NCBI GenBank assembly: GCA_025560025.1
Contig: CP048486.1
Span: 868,001-932,000, forward strand
Origin: Agrobacterium tumefaciens
GTDB lineage: Bacteria > Pseudomonadota > Alphaproteobacteria > Rhizobiales > Rhizobiaceae
Direction of reading: 5' to 3'
Length of the DNA stretch: 64,000 nucleotides
A model generated the notes under the pieces. It saw nothing but the letters and a program-made list of their open reading frames with translations, was not told the origin of the DNA and did no database searches. Both the position numbers and the translations under genes were made by a program. Below, piece after piece: positions 12,282-21,778 of the stretch. Every line of letters starts with the position of its first letter. Position 1 is the stretch's first letter.

Positions 12282-12814
12282 ACTGTCTCCCTGGAAAGTT
12301 CGGCCGCATCGAAGCAACCTTCGCGGACGATAAGATGCTCGTGGCGCTGGGGCAGGTTCTCGATGCGGTCTGCAATAAAACGAGGCCTGAGATCGTGATC
12401 CAGCAGGGTGGAAGATTGCGCAGGCAGCCAGCGGAACTCTACCTCGACGCCATCCAGCACCCGGTGCACGATATCGGTACCATGGAAAGGAAAGGCCTGG
12501 CGAAGCGAAACCAGATAATAAAACGCCAGCTCATGCGCGGCATAATCGTCATAGGCGAAAAAATTCTCGGCCGACCAGAGGAGGCGCTCAACGGTACAAT
12601 CCCGATCAAGCTCCTCGCCGATCTCGCGGATGATGGTTTCCTGCGAGCTTTCGCCTATTTCCGCCCGCCCGCCCGGCAAGGCCCAATAACTGTCCTTGGT
12701 GCCGCGCTGGACGAGAATATGGTCGTTCTGAAAAATAAGCGCCGCGACGCGCATGCTGAAAAGCTGCGGTTTCCGGTCCAGCCGGATCATGTGGCGTTCG
12801 GGGGCAGAAGTCAT
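12278..12814 (-). CDS. Nudix hydrolase, second copy of a tandem pair
   Basis: 178 residues. The Nudix box starts GRAEIGESSQETIIREIGEEL, giving G-x5-E-x7-R-E-x-x-E-E, but the final Gly-hydrophobic pair is replaced by Asp-Arg, so the motif is slightly degenerate while the metal-binding glutamates remain. It shares ENFF-HEL-FYYL, a HRVxDG segment, EFRW and FIADxIExLP with its neighbour at 12811-13338, showing a tandem duplication. Substrate unknown; family members hydrolyse nucleoside diphosphates linked to another moiety. ATGA overlaps join it to both neighbours. Confidence 0.88.
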   Translation of the reverse strand: MTSAPERHMIRLDRKPQLFSMRVAALIFQNDHILVQRGTKDSYWALPGGRAEIGESSQETIIREIGEELDRDCTVERLLWSAENFFAYDDYAAHELAFYYLVSLRQAFPFHGTDIVHRVLDGVEVEFRWLPAQSSTLLDHDLRPRFIADRIENLPQRHEHLIVREGCFDAAELSRETV

Positions 12815-13338
12815 TTATCGTCCAGATCGCCGTCATGCCAGACGAGATGTCTCGTCGTCTTCGGCAGGTGTTCTATTTCGTCGGCGATGAAATAGGGCGG
12901 AATATCAAGCTCCGTCAATGCCTGCCGGGTCGCCGCGACCCAGCGGAATTCCAGCTCGTTATCGCCGTCCTGAACACGGTGGATGATTGCGGTGGGATGA
13001 AAAGCCAGCGTCTCCGGCAAGTCCATCAGGTAATAGAAACCGAGTTCGTGCCAGTCCTTGCCCTCGTAGTGGAAAAAATTCTCAACCGCCCATAAAAGCC
13101 GCCCGACCTTGGCCTCGACGCCAAGCTCCTCCACCATTTCGCGCGCCAGCGTTTCCTCCGAGCGCTCGCCCATTTCGGCGCGGCCACCCGGAAAGGTCCA
13201 GAATTTTTCATGCGATGCCCGGTGCACCAGCACGTGTCCATCACGAAACGCCAGCCCTGCGACACGCATCTGGAAAATGCGTTTCGGCTTGAACTTCATG
13301 CGGATGCGGGTGTCCTGCGTCTTGTTATCGTGCGTCAT
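12811..13338 (-). CDS. Nudix hydrolase, first copy of a tandem pair
   Basis: 175 residues from the ATG at 13338, which overlaps the dinB-like stop as ATGA. The Nudix box beginning GRAEMGERSEETLAREMVEELG is a perfect consensus match. The rest parallels the downstream paralogue: MRVAGLAF, HEKFWTFPGGRAE, ENFFHYEGKDWHELGFYYL, HRVQDG and FIADEIEHLP. Substrate cannot be told from sequence. The frame extends 15 codons further upstream, but the overlap geometry favours 13338; an internal ATG at 13299 (MKFKPKRIF) is also possible. Confidence 0.88.
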   Translation of the reverse strand: MTHDNKTQDTRIRMKFKPKRIFQMRVAGLAFRDGHVLVHRASHEKFWTFPGGRAEMGERSEETLAREMVEELGVEAKVGRLLWAVENFFHYEGKDWHELGFYYLMDLPETLAFHPTAIIHRVQDGDNELEFRWVAATRQALTELDIPPYFIADEIEHLPKTTRHLVWHDGDLDDK

Positions 13339-13916
13339 TGTCCGGACCTGCGGGCTGGAAACATCAAATCGGTTTCCGTCCACCCTAACGCATCCATCTC
13401 TTCTTTTCTTGCCTTTGCATCATCGCCCACAATGAATTCATCCAGTTGCGGCGGCTTGATCATGGTGCCGGACAACATGGCATGCGCCTGCCCCCGATGA
13501 TGCGTCTGGTGCTGGAAGAGATGGGACAGGATATCGTCGCAGCGATCCTGCTGGATGCGCGTGCCGCGATGGATATTGACGGTTGCGGCAAGGCCGTCTT
13601 CATCGAGCCCGTCGACAAAGGCGATCAGTACCTCGTCCAGGTCCATCTGGGCGCTCCGCAGCGCCGGCATCGTGGCGAAGGGCTCCTCTGTGGCAAAGGC
13701 AGCCAGACCGAGCGTCCCGCCCTGGAGGGCATCGATATAGAATCGGTCGACGGTGTAGATGTGGTTCAGCGTGGCGCGGAGCGTTGGAAAGAAGCTGACA
13801 CGACGGGCGATAAACTCCTCCTGCGAAAGCTGAAGACAGGCTTGGTGCAGCCGGAAATTGGCCAGCCGGTTGTTGCGCGCGAGTTTGCGGAAGATCCGCA
13901 GCGGATCGTAAGGCAT
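13335..13916 (-). CDS. DinB-family putative metal-dependent hydrolase
   Basis: 193 residues. Four-helix-bundle DinB/YfiT-like fold with a His triad: one in LNHIYTVDRFY and two in HQTHHRGQAHAML (HxxxH arrangement). In other organisms such proteins include thiol-dependent S-transferases; most are uncharacterised and the name DinB does not imply DNA damage induction. Strong GGAGGA upstream fixes the ATG at 13916. It heads the four-gene ATGA-coupled chain ending with ybgC. Confidence 0.87.
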   Translation of the reverse strand: MPYDPLRIFRKLARNNRLANFRLHQACLQLSQEEFIARRVSFFPTLRATLNHIYTVDRFYIDALQGGTLGLAAFATEEPFATMPALRSAQMDLDEVLIAFVDGLDEDGLAATVNIHRGTRIQQDRCDDILSHLFQHQTHHRGQAHAMLSGTMIKPPQLDEFIVGDDAKARKEEMDALGWTETDLMFPARRSGQ

Positions 13917-13951
13917 ATGGATTCCTCCATTGACGTCGAATATCGGCGTTT

Positions 13952-14170
13952 TCAATCGACGCGTTCAAGCTCCGATCTGCTTTTCAGAACCCTGGCGCCG
14001 TCTTCCTGTTCGATCAGATAGGCAGGCTCCTGCCTGCTCGCCCTCCGCTTTATTCTGGAGCCGGCGATGGTGCGTTCGACATTATCCGTGAAAGTCTCGA
14101 CGATTTTACCTTCACCGGTACCACTGCCCCAGTTCCACCGGACCTTCGTGCCCTTGCGATACACCAACAT
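13952..14170 (-). CDS. DUF2945 (TUDOR-like) small protein
   Basis: 72 residues. The N-terminus MLVYRKGTKVRWNWGSGTGEG and the motif GKIVETFTDNVERTIAGSRIKR are typical of DUF2945, annotated as hypervirulence-associated protein with a TUDOR domain. The ending is EDGARVLKSRSELERVD. GGAG sits six bases before the ATG at 14170; upstream ATGs at 14176 and 14197 are less well placed. The function is not known. It lies between ruvB and the dinB-like gene on the same strand. Confidence 0.82.
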   Translation of the reverse strand: MLVYRKGTKVRWNWGSGTGEGKIVETFTDNVERTIAGSRIKRRASRQEPAYLIEQEDGARVLKSRSELERVD

Positions 14171-14222
14171 GATCATCTCCGTACCAAAGACGATCAAATG
14201 CCGGCACGCCGGGCTTGTTCCC

Positions 14223-15263
14223 TCAATCCTCCTCCAGCGTCAGCCGGAACTGCGCTGCCTCAAGATCCTTGGGCGGCTGCATTCCCAGATGTTTCCAGGC
14301 CGTCCCGGTCAGAATACGCCCGCGCGGTGTGCGCTGGATGAAGCCCTGCTGGATCATATAGGGCTCGATAATATCCTCGATCGCATCGCGTGGCTCCGAA
14401 AGGCCGGCGGCGATGGTTTCGATGCCGACCGGGCCGCCGCCGAAATTGACGGCGATCATGGTGAGATACCGCATGTCCAACTGGTCGAGACCCATTTTGT
14501 CGACCAGCAGCCGCGTCAAAGCTTCGTCGGCGATCTCACGCGTGACCGCTTCCGCCCGCGCCACCTCGGCGAAATCGCGCACGCGGCGCAAGAGCCGGCC
14601 GGCGATGCGCGGCGTGCCACGGGCACGCCTTGCCACCTCGCGCGCGCCTTCATCGGTCATATTCAGCCCCATCAGCCGCGCGCCGCGCCGGACGATCAGC
14701 TCCAGCTCATCCACCGTGTAGAAGGCCAACCGGACGGGGATGCCGAAACGGTCGCGCAGCGGCGTCGTCAGCAAACCGAGACGCGTGGTCGCGGCAACGA
14801 GAGTGAATTTGGAAAGATCGATCTTGACCGAACGGGCCGCCGGCCCCTCGCCGATGATGAGGTCGAGCTGGAAATCCTCCATGGCGGGGTAGAGGATTTC
14901 TTCCACCGCCGGGTTGAGGCGGTGGATTTCATCGATGAAAAGAACATCGCGCTCCTCGAGATTAGTGAGAAGTGCGGCAAGATCGCCCGCCTTGGCGATG
15001 ACAGGGCCGGATGTCGACTTGAAGTTGACGCCAAGCTCCTTGGCCATGATCTGTGCCAGCGTGGTCTTGCCGAGGCCGGGCGGTCCGACGAACAGCACGT
15101 GATCCAGCGCCTCGCCACGGTTCTTGGCGGCCTCGATGAACACCTTAAGATTGGCGCGGGCTTCCGCCTGGCCAGTAAAATCGTCCAGCGACTGTGGACG
15201 CATGGTGGTGTCGATATCCTCACCGCGCTTGTCCGCAGAAATCAGTCTGTCCGCATCGCTCAT
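14223..15263 (-). CDS. ruvB: Holliday junction branch-migration ATPase RuvB
   Basis: 346 residues. Walker [10 protein letters not shown], Walker B LFIDEIHR, sensor [17 protein letters not shown] and a C-terminal winged helix ([23 protein letters not shown]) give a complete RuvB. With RuvA it forms the motor that moves Holliday junctions, which RuvC then cuts. It is separated from ruvA by 126 bp, longer than the usual spacing. Confidence 0.97.
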   Translation of the reverse strand: MSDADRLISADKRGEDIDTTMRPQSLDDFTGQAEARANLKVFIEAAKNRGEALDHVLFVGPPGLGKTTLAQIMAKELGVNFKSTSGPVIAKAGDLAALLTNLEERDVLFIDEIHRLNPAVEEILYPAMEDFQLDLIIGEGPAARSVKIDLSKFTLVAATTRLGLLTTPLRDRFGIPVRLAFYTVDELELIVRRGARLMGLNMTDEGAREVARRARGTPRIAGRLLRRVRDFAEVARAEAVTREIADEALTRLLVDKMGLDQLDMRYLTMIAVNFGGGPVGIETIAAGLSEPRDAIEDIIEPYMIQQGFIQRTPRGRILTGTAWKHLGMQPPKDLEAAQFRLTLEED

Positions 15264-15389
15264 TCAGGGCATTCCATTGTTCTAAACCGAATTCATGAGA
15301 TGGTCTTCGCCGCTATATCATGACTGTCGCATCAAGGCGCTTCACGAAATTCAATATCGCGCCCGAACAGCATGTGTACTGCGTTCAGC

Positions 15390-16007
15390 CTATCGCGAAA
15401 GCTCTTTCAGCCCGAGCCGGATCAGCCTGGCGCTGTCGCCGCCCTCCCCGCCATTCTTCAATGCGGCAGCTACCGCATTGGCCGCCTGATCGCGTGAATA
15501 GCCGAGATTGGTGAGTGCGGAAACGGCATCCGCCACCGGCGCGGATGCGACACCTTCGCCAAGCTCCTGCTTCAATCCTATCGAGGCGGAAGCCTCTCCC
15601 GCAAAGGCGGGCGCCTTGTTGCGAAGCTCGGTCACGAGGCGCACCGCCACTTTCGGCCCCACACCGGGCGCACGTGAAATCATCACCTTGTCCTGAAGCG
15701 CAATGGCATTGGCCAGTTCGGAGGGCGACAAGGTGGAAAGGACGGCCAAGGCCACTTTCGAACCCACACCCTGCACGCTCTGCAACAGGTTGAACCATTC
15801 CCGCTCCAGCGCCGAGAGAAAGCCGAAGAGTTTCAGCTGGTCCTCGCGCACATAGGTTTCGATGAACAGCACCACCGCCTCCCCGACGGAGCCGATTTTC
15901 GACAGCGTGCGGGCCGAACAATAGGCGACATAACAAACGCCATGCACATCCACCAGCACGTAATCCGCGCCGATTTCCTCGATGCTGCCTTTCAGTTTTC
16001 CGATCAT
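15390..16007 (-). CDS. ruvA: Holliday junction binding protein RuvA
   Basis: 205 residues. N-terminal OB fold ([13 protein letters not shown]), central tandem HhH region including [17 protein letters not shown] and [16 protein letters not shown], an acidic-pin type loop, and a C-terminal domain III ([16 protein letters not shown]) that contacts RuvB. It lies 29 bp downstream of ruvC. Confidence 0.97.
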   Translation of the reverse strand: MIGKLKGSIEEIGADYVLVDVHGVCYVAYCSARTLSKIGSVGEAVVLFIETYVREDQLKLFGFLSALEREWFNLLQSVQGVGSKVALAVLSTLSPSELANAIALQDKVMISRAPGVGPKVAVRLVTELRNKAPAFAGEASASIGLKQELGEGVASAPVADAVSALTNLGYSRDQAANAVAAALKNGGEGGDSARLIRLGLKELSR

Positions 16008-16036
16008 GATGCCGCCCGCTGCAATGAGACTTTATA

Positions 16037-16549
16037 TTAACCGGCCGCCAGTAGCCGCCGCATTCTGTCACCGCCGCGATTATGGGCGTGGCAGATGGCG
16101 ATGGCGAGCGCGTCCGCTGCATCGTTACCCTTGAATTCGGCCTTCGGCATCAGGATTTTCAGCATCATGTGAATTTGCTGCTTTTCGCCGTGCCCGACAC
16201 CGATGACGGCTTTTTTGACCGCATTCGGTGCATATTCAAAAACAGGCAATCCCGCCCGTGCCGGAACCAGCATGGCGATGCCGCGCGCCTGACCGAGTTT
16301 CAGCGTGGCCACCGCATCCTTGTTCACGAAAGTCTGCTCCACCGCCGCCTCGTCGGGCTGATGGCTGTGCACGATATCGGCCAGCCCGTCATGCAGCTGG
16401 CACAGGCGGGAAGCGAGGTCCATATCGCCATCCGATGTCACGGTACCGGACGCAACAAACCGAAGGCTGTTGCCAAGAGTGTCGATGACACCCCATCCGG
16501 TGCGACGCAATCCGGGGTCGATGCCGATGATTCGAATCGTCTTTTGCAT
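16037..16549 (-). CDS. ruvC: Crossover junction endodeoxyribonuclease RuvC
   Basis: 170 residues. Resolves Holliday junctions. The first catalytic Asp is in [15 protein letters not shown], the Glu in EAAVEQTFV, and the C-terminal Asp pair in [15 protein letters not shown]. It is first in the ruvCAB unit; a near-consensus SOS box lies about 45-60 bp upstream. Confidence 0.97.
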   Translation of the reverse strand: MQKTIRIIGIDPGLRRTGWGVIDTLGNSLRFVASGTVTSDGDMDLASRLCQLHDGLADIVHSHQPDEAAVEQTFVNKDAVATLKLGQARGIAMLVPARAGLPVFEYAPNAVKKAVIGVGHGEKQQIHMMLKILMPKAEFKGNDAADALAIAICHAHNRGGDRMRRLLAAG

Positions 16550-16592
16550 GAGTTACCTTATCTTTCCGGCTGTGACCCTGCCAGTGATAAGT

Positions 16593-16607
16593 GAACAAAA
16601 CGACAAC
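16593..16607 (-). promoter_or_regulatory. Near-consensus LexA (SOS) box upstream of ruvC
   Basis: On the ruvC strand the sequence is GTTG-N7-GTTC, one mismatch from the alphaproteobacterial LexA box GTTC-N7-GTTC. It lies about 44-58 bp before the ruvC start. LexA control of ruvCAB is established in several alphaproteobacteria; here it is inferred. Confidence 0.5.
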
Positions 16608-16797
16608 ATTCATCAAATTTGCAGTGCAGCATTTACCTCTGCTTAAACCGCGTACCGCATTGTTCCCGCACAAAATCAAAAAAGGGGAGCTGCGGGCATG
16701 ATGATCCGCAGCATAATATTCAAGCCATATCAGCCATCCGGTGGCGCCATTCATGCTTGGCGTGGGAACTGATCCGGCATTGGGGGCTGCAGCAGCC

Positions 16798-19107
16798 ATG
16801 CTGAACCGTTTTCATTCCATATCCACCAAAGTGCTGGTGATTTTCCTTGCACTGATGGCGATCTCGACCGGGGCTCTGACACTTCTCGGTTATCAAAGCA
16901 GCAGCGGCGTTCTCGAAGAGCAGGCGTCGAAATCCATGGAAAGCATTCTCGTCTTCCGCGGCGACATGCTTCAGGAGCGCCTTGAACAGCTGAAGACACA
17001 GGCGGATTCCATCGCCAAGATCGAATCCCTGCAAATGGCCGTGGTCTCGATGCGCAGCGGCTGGGGCACCGTGCAGAAAAGCTCCGGCGACGCCAAGGCG
17101 GAATTGCAGCGCGTCTTCGTCAAGGAAAACCCCTTCACCGACAGGGAAAAGCTGATCAAGCCAGAAAACCCGAGCGGCTTTTATTATTCCACCCATGAGA
17201 AGACCCAGACGGATATCGGCGGTTATCTGAAGGAAACACCGTTCAGCGACGTTCTCTTCATCGATCCCGCCGGCACGGTCTATTACTCTTATCTCAAGGG
17301 ACCAGCTTTCGGAGAAACGATCACGGGCGGCGCCTGGGCGGAAAGCGGCCTTGGCGCTGCATTTGCCCGCGGAGCCGCCAACGCCGAAAAAGCCGTGAAC
17401 GACGTGGCGCAGACGAGTTTTTCCGGCCTGCGGATCGACGCTGCAACGAATGAAGCCGGCATTTATTATGGCATTCCGGTCGTCAAATTCGGCGCGTTCA
17501 AGGGCATTGTCCTCTTCCGCGTCAAGCAGGAGATCTTCAGCCAGATACTCGAAAAAGGCGTTGCCGCCGGCAGCTCCGAAAAATCCGCGATCATTTCTGC
17601 CGATGGCAAGGTTCTGGGCGTGGAGGGCGGCAGGCTCGTCAGTCTCGATCCGGTAATCTATGGCTTCCATGGAGAAGCACTGAACGCGGCCGGCATGACG
17701 ATTGCCAAGATCGACCGGCCGGATGGCGAGGCCAATGCCTATGCGCGGCCTTTCGCTTTCGCCGGTGAAAAATATCTCGCTGTCGAAAGCATGTTGCGCA
17801 GCGAGTTGAATGCAGGTTCCATCTCGATTGCCGGCACACTTGCCGTGATCGGCCTTGGCGTTCTGGCCGCCATGTGCGTGGCGACAGCCTTTTTCGCACG
17901 GCGGCTGTTCGCGCCGCTGGAAAAGCTTGCCGGGCTGACCGGCGAAGTGGCGGCTGGCAGGCTGGATGCCGAAATCGGCAATCAAGACCGCAACGACGAG
18001 ATTGGCCGAATGGCGCAGGCACTCGGCAGTTTCCGCGAAAAGCTCATCCTGCAGCGGGAGATGGAGGAGACCGCATCGCGCACGCGGGAGGAAGCCGAAA
18101 CGGCGCGACGCGCGCATCTTGCCGAGCGCGAAGCCGAGGCCGGCACGCTGCAAATGGTCGTGCGGTCTCTGGATGAAGGTCTGGACCGGCTGGCGAACGG
18201 CAATCTCGCCTATCGCATAGACACTGTCTTCCCGGAGGATCTCGAAAGCCTGCGCCATAATTTCAATACGGCGCTTGCCCGACTCAGCGAAACGATGCAG
18301 GCCATCGGCGGCAATTCCGCCGCCGTTCGTGGTGGCTCGGAAGAAATGCGGGTGGGAGCGGACCAGCTGGCGGAACGCACGGAACGTCAGGCTGCCTCCA
18401 TCACCGAGACGGCAAGTGCCATCAAGGCGATCACCGAAGCGGTTCGTGACCAGATCGACCGCGCCGAACAGGCGACAAGGATCGCTCGCGATGCCAGCAC
18501 GGAAGCCACGGCCTCGAGCCGCGTGATGGAACAGACCATCGCCGCCATGGAGGCGATCCAGACCTCGTCGCGTCAGATCAACCAGATCATCGGCGTCATC
18601 GACGAAATCGCCTTCCAGACGAACCTGCTTGCCTTGAATGCGGGTGTCGAGGCCGCCCGTGCGGGCGACGCCGGCAAGGGTTTTGCCGTCGTGGCGCAGG
18701 AGGTGCGTGAACTCGCGCAAAGGTCAGCCGCGGCCGCAAAGGAGATCACCAGCCTGCTGAAGCGCTCGACCGACGAGGTTTCCGCGGGCGTGGTGCTGGT
18801 CGAAAAGGCCGGCGCTTCGCTGACCGGCATCGGCAAGCATGTGCAGACCATCAGTTCCCGCATCGAGGAGATCATGGAATCCACCCGCGATGAGGCGCAC
18901 ACGCTTGCGGAAATCAACAGTACCGTCACCAGCCTCGACACCATGACCCAGCAGAACGCCGCCATGGTGGAGGAAACGACGGCAGCCATCCACAATCTCG
19001 CCTCCGAAGCGGGCGAAATGGATGGCAGGCTCGGACAATTCGTGCTGGCCCCTGACCAGGATGCGCAAGGGTATCGTGAAACCCGGCAATTCCGGCGGGC
19101 GGGCTGA
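16798..19107 (+). CDS. Methyl-accepting chemotaxis protein
   Basis: 769 residues. TM1 is at about 10-32 and TM2 at about 342-365, enclosing a roughly 310-residue periplasmic sensor that resembles Cache/CHASE-type ligand-binding domains; the ligand is unknown. A HAMP domain follows (about 366-418, with LAGLTGEVAAGRLDAEI), then a second HAMP-like stretch and the signalling domain. The kinase-control hairpin tip EIAFQTNLLALNAGVEAARAG starts near residue 603. The C-terminus lacks the NWETF-type CheR tether. The ATG at 16798 was chosen over a GTG at 16741 because the transmembrane helix follows directly. It is inserted, with the next gene, between ruvC and yebC, which are adjacent in many proteobacteria. 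Confidence 0.93.
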   Translation: MLNRFHSISTKVLVIFLALMAISTGALTLLGYQSSSGVLEEQASKSMESILVFRGDMLQERLEQLKTQADSIAKIESLQMAVVSMRSGWGTVQKSSGDAKAELQRVFVKENPFTDREKLIKPENPSGFYYSTHEKTQTDIGGYLKETPFSDVLFIDPAGTVYYSYLKGPAFGETITGGAWAESGLGAAFARGAANAEKAVNDVAQTSFSGLRIDAATNEAGIYYGIPVVKFGAFKGIVLFRVKQEIFSQILEKGVAAGSSEKSAIISADGKVLGVEGGRLVSLDPVIYGFHGEALNAAGMTIAKIDRPDGEANAYARPFAFAGEKYLAVESMLRSELNAGSISIAGTLAVIGLGVLAAMCVATAFFARRLFAPLEKLAGLTGEVAAGRLDAEIGNQDRNDEIGRMAQALGSFREKLILQREMEETASRTREEAETARRAHLAEREAEAGTLQMVVRSLDEGLDRLANGNLAYRIDTVFPEDLESLRHNFNTALARLSETMQAIGGNSAAVRGGSEEMRVGADQLAERTERQAASITETASAIKAITEAVRDQIDRAEQATRIARDASTEATASSRVMEQTIAAMEAIQTSSRQINQIIGVIDEIAFQTNLLALNAGVEAARAGDAGKGFAVVAQEVRELAQRSAAAAKEITSLLKRSTDEVSAGVVLVEKAGASLTGIGKHVQTISSRIEEIMESTRDEAHTLAEINSTVTSLDTMTQQNAAMVEETTAAIHNLASEAGEMDGRLGQFVLAPDQDAQGYRETRQFRRAG

Positions 19108-19116
19108 GACAGTGAA

Positions 19117-19146
19117 AGGGGCCTCTTCGGAGGCCCCAATTTTTTT
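19117..19146 (+). terminator. Terminator of the chemoreceptor gene
   Basis: Hairpin ggggcctc-ttcg-gaggcccc with a UUCG tetraloop, then aa and a run of seven T. Confidence 0.9.
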
Positions 19147-19238
19147 GAACCATCCATCAATTCTATGCGACTTCACTGGTAAATCGGGACACGCGCCTTA
19201 CATCCGCAACAAAGATTATATTTCTGCAGGAGCGTCGG

Positions 19239-20240
19239 ATGATCCCCTTTTCCATTCTCGACCTTTCGCCCATTGGCGAAGGCGAGAGCGTCAGCGAGGC
19301 GCTTGAAAATTCCCGCCGCATGGCGATCAAGGCTGAAGACCATGGCTATAACCGCATCTGGCTGGCGGAACACCATGGGATGCCGGGTATTGCCAGTGCC
19401 GCAACCTCGCTCGTCATCGCCCATGTGGGCGCAGCCACGAAACATATCCGGGTCGGCTCGGGTGGCATCATGCTGCCCAACCATTCCCCGCTTGTCATTG
19501 CCGAACAGTTCGGCACGCTTGCAGCGCTGCTGCCCGGTCGTGTCGATCTCGGTCTTGGCCGCGCGCCCGGAACCGACATGCGGACGGCAAGGGCACTACG
19601 CCGCAACCTCGATGCGGGTGCGGAAAACTTCCCGCAGGATATTATCGAACTCCAGCGCTACCTCGGTCCACCGCAGCAGGATCAGGCGATCTTGGCCGTG
19701 CCCGGCATGAATTCGAACGTGCCGCTGTGGCTGCTCGGCTCCAGCACCTACAGCGCGCATCTGGCGGCAGCGCTCGGCCTGCCCTATTCCTTCGCCTCAC
19801 ATTTTGCCCCTGACATGCTGATGGAGGCGATCCATATCTATCGCGAGCGCTTCCAGCCCTCCGAGGTACTGGACAAGCCCTATGTGATGGTGGGTGTGAT
19901 GGGTGTGGGCGCCGATACGGACGAGGAGGCGCAACATCTCTTCACCTCGTCGCAGCAGCAATTCGTCAATCTGCGCCGCAATGTCCGCACCCCGTTCCCG
20001 AAGCCGGTGCACAGCATGGACGGTTACTGGAACGAGATGGAGCGTTTCTCCGTGGAACATACATTGCGTTTCGCCGCCGTCGGCTCGCCCGAAACGATCA
20101 GCCGCCATCTTGACGGTTTCCTCGCCGAGACACAGGCGGACGAGCTGATCGTCTCGATGCCGATCCACGACATCGAAAAACGGCTGCGCTCCGTGGAGAT
20201 TTTCGCCGATGTTCGGACCTCCATCAGGAAGGCCGCCTAA
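19239..20240 (+). CDS. LLM-class flavin-dependent oxidoreductase (luciferase-like)
   Basis: 333 residues, single-domain TIM barrel of the bacterial luciferase family, closest in motif pattern to the YhbW/LuxA-like MsnO8 group: [57 protein letters not shown] and [14 protein letters not shown]. Members use reduced FMN or F420 for oxidations; the substrate here is unknown. GGAG lies upstream of the ATG at 19239. It stands alone between two terminators. Confidence 0.9.
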   Translation: MIPFSILDLSPIGEGESVSEALENSRRMAIKAEDHGYNRIWLAEHHGMPGIASAATSLVIAHVGAATKHIRVGSGGIMLPNHSPLVIAEQFGTLAALLPGRVDLGLGRAPGTDMRTARALRRNLDAGAENFPQDIIELQRYLGPPQQDQAILAVPGMNSNVPLWLLGSSTYSAHLAAALGLPYSFASHFAPDMLMEAIHIYRERFQPSEVLDKPYVMVGVMGVGADTDEEAQHLFTSSQQQFVNLRRNVRTPFPKPVHSMDGYWNEMERFSVEHTLRFAAVGSPETISRHLDGFLAETQADELIVSMPIHDIEKRLRSVEIFADVRTSIRKAA

Positions 20241-20243
20241 ACA

Positions 20244-20280
20244 AAAAGCCCCGGAGCGACAACGCTACCGGGGCTTTTTT
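20244..20280. terminator. Bidirectional terminator between the LLM oxidoreductase and yebC
   Basis: Hairpin aaaagccccgg-(agcgacaacgcta)-ccggggctttttt separates two convergent genes and carries A and T runs on both sides. Confidence 0.9.
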
Positions 20281-20295
20281 AGAAGATATGAAATG

Positions 20296-21042
20296 TCAGG
20301 CGGAAAGCTTGGCGAGAATTTCTTCGGAAACCTCGAAGTTGGAATAGACGTTCTGCACGTCGTCATCGTCTTCGAGATTGTCGATGAGCTTCATCAGAGA
20401 CTGCGCCTTTTCCTCATCCACCGGCACCGTGTTCTGCGACTTCCAGATGGCCTTGACGCTTTCGGCTTCACCCAGCACGCCTTCCAGCGCCTTGGAAACC
20501 TCGTTCATCGCTTCGAAACCGCAGATGATGGTATGGCCGTCTTCGGTGGTTTCGACATCGTCGGCACCCGCCTCGATAGCCGCTTCCATGACCTTGTCGG
20601 CATCGCCGACTTCCGCCTTGTAGGTGATTTCGCCGACACGGTCGAAGGAGAAGGATACGGAACCGGTTTCGCCGAGAGCGCCGCCAGCCTTGGTGAAGAT
20701 GGAGCGCACGTTGGAAGCGGTACGGTTACGGTTGTCGGTCAGGGCCTCGACGATGACGGCGACGCCGCCCGGACCATAGCCCTCGTAACGGACTTCATCG
20801 TAGTTTTCTCCGTCTGCGCCGGAGGCCTTCTTGATGGCACGCTCGATATTGTCTTTCGGCATGGACTGGGCCTTGGCGTTCTGGATTGCCAGACGCAGGC
20901 GCGGGTTCATGTTCGGGTCGGGCATGCCCGTCTTTGCCGCAACGGTGATTTCACGCGCAAGCTTGGAAAACATTTTGGACCGTACGGAGTCCTGCTTGCC
21001 CTTGCGGTGCATGATGTTCTTGAACTGTGAATGACCAGCCAT
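20296..21042 (-). CDS. yebC: YebC/TACO1-family protein
   Basis: 248 residues. N-terminus [19 protein letters not shown] and the acidic [21 protein letters not shown] segment are diagnostic. Annotated historically as a transcriptional regulator; recent bacterial work on the family, like mitochondrial TACO1, links it to translation through proline-rich stretches. The start at 21042 matches the family; the frame extends 31 codons upstream without similarity. In many bacteria it lies next to ruvC; here two unrelated genes intervene. Confidence 0.96.
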   Translation of the reverse strand: MAGHSQFKNIMHRKGKQDSVRSKMFSKLAREITVAAKTGMPDPNMNPRLRLAIQNAKAQSMPKDNIERAIKKASGADGENYDEVRYEGYGPGGVAVIVEALTDNRNRTASNVRSIFTKAGGALGETGSVSFSFDRVGEITYKAEVGDADKVMEAAIEAGADDVETTEDGHTIICGFEAMNEVSKALEGVLGEAESVKAIWKSQNTVPVDEEKAQSLMKLIDNLEDDDDVQNVYSNFEVSEEILAKLSA

Positions 21043-21241
21043 GGAAAACCTGATTGTCGTAATTTGGAGATTGCGGGCCTTATAAGTGCGATAGGCCCAT
21101 CGTTCAAGCCCGCAAGCGCTTTCTCTTGCCCGCAAGAATATAAGGAACTGATTTATCCGCTTTTCGTTTTGTTCATGAAAGCGGAAGAGCCGGACATTTT
21201 AGCCCTCCCGGTTGCCGCAGCGAACCTGAAGGAGGAAGCAC

Positions 21242-21745
21242 ATGGTCAGCCTGACTGAAGCAAGAGAAGCCCCTGCCCGCCAGCTCTGGGACGAGGTCAA
21301 TTCGGTCCATGCCGGCATGCTCGGCCTCGAGGGCCTGCACAATCATATGCAGCCAATGGCACCGCACGCCGACCCCAAGACCAACACGATATGGTTTTTC
21401 TCCAAGAAGGATACCGATCTGGTCAAAACGCTGAAACCGGGTTCGCGGGCGCATTTTTGCCTCGTTGGCAAGGACCATGATTATCACGCCTGCCTTTCGG
21501 GTGTGCTTGAGGCGCGTGACGACAAGGCAAAGATCGAGGAATACTGGAACTCCGTTACCGCCGCCTGGTACGAACATGGAAAATCCGATCCGCAATTGAC
21601 GATGCTGGCGCTTCACGTTGACGATGCCGAAATCTGGGCCTCGACCGACAGCACGCTTAAATTCGGCTGGGAAATCGCCAAGGCCAATATGTCCGACGAC
21701 AAGACACCGGATGTCGGCGTGCGCCAGCACCTCGCCTTCGCCTGA
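21242..21745 (+). CDS. Pyridoxamine-phosphate-oxidase-like FMN split-barrel protein (general stress type)
   Basis: 167 residues. Matches the general stress protein 26 / PNPOx-like group: QPMAPHADPKTNTIWFFSKKDTDLVK forms the flavin-binding strands, HFCLVGKDHDYHACLSGVLEARDD is typical, and the acidic WASTDSTLKFGWEIAKAN is the usual C-terminal segment. Such proteins bind flavin or F420 and their reaction is generally unknown. GGAGGAAG lies just before the ATG. It is divergent from yebC across about 200 bp. Confidence 0.85.
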   Translation: MVSLTEAREAPARQLWDEVNSVHAGMLGLEGLHNHMQPMAPHADPKTNTIWFFSKKDTDLVKTLKPGSRAHFCLVGKDHDYHACLSGVLEARDDKAKIEEYWNSVTAAWYEHGKSDPQLTMLALHVDDAEIWASTDSTLKFGWEIAKANMSDDKTPDVGVRQHLAFA

Positions 21746-21778
21746 TAACGGGCTCCCCCGCATTCCCCGCCGGCCCCT

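Noticed and set aside
16689..16713. Small hairpin gctgcgg/ccgcagc in the chemoreceptor leader as a riboswitch
   Set aside because: Only a 7-bp stem with no further structure or aptamer motif.
16720..18720. Long minus-strand open frame of 666 codons opposite the chemoreceptor
   Set aside because: Shadow frame of a high-GC gene: no domain, and the opposite strand encodes a clear chemoreceptor.
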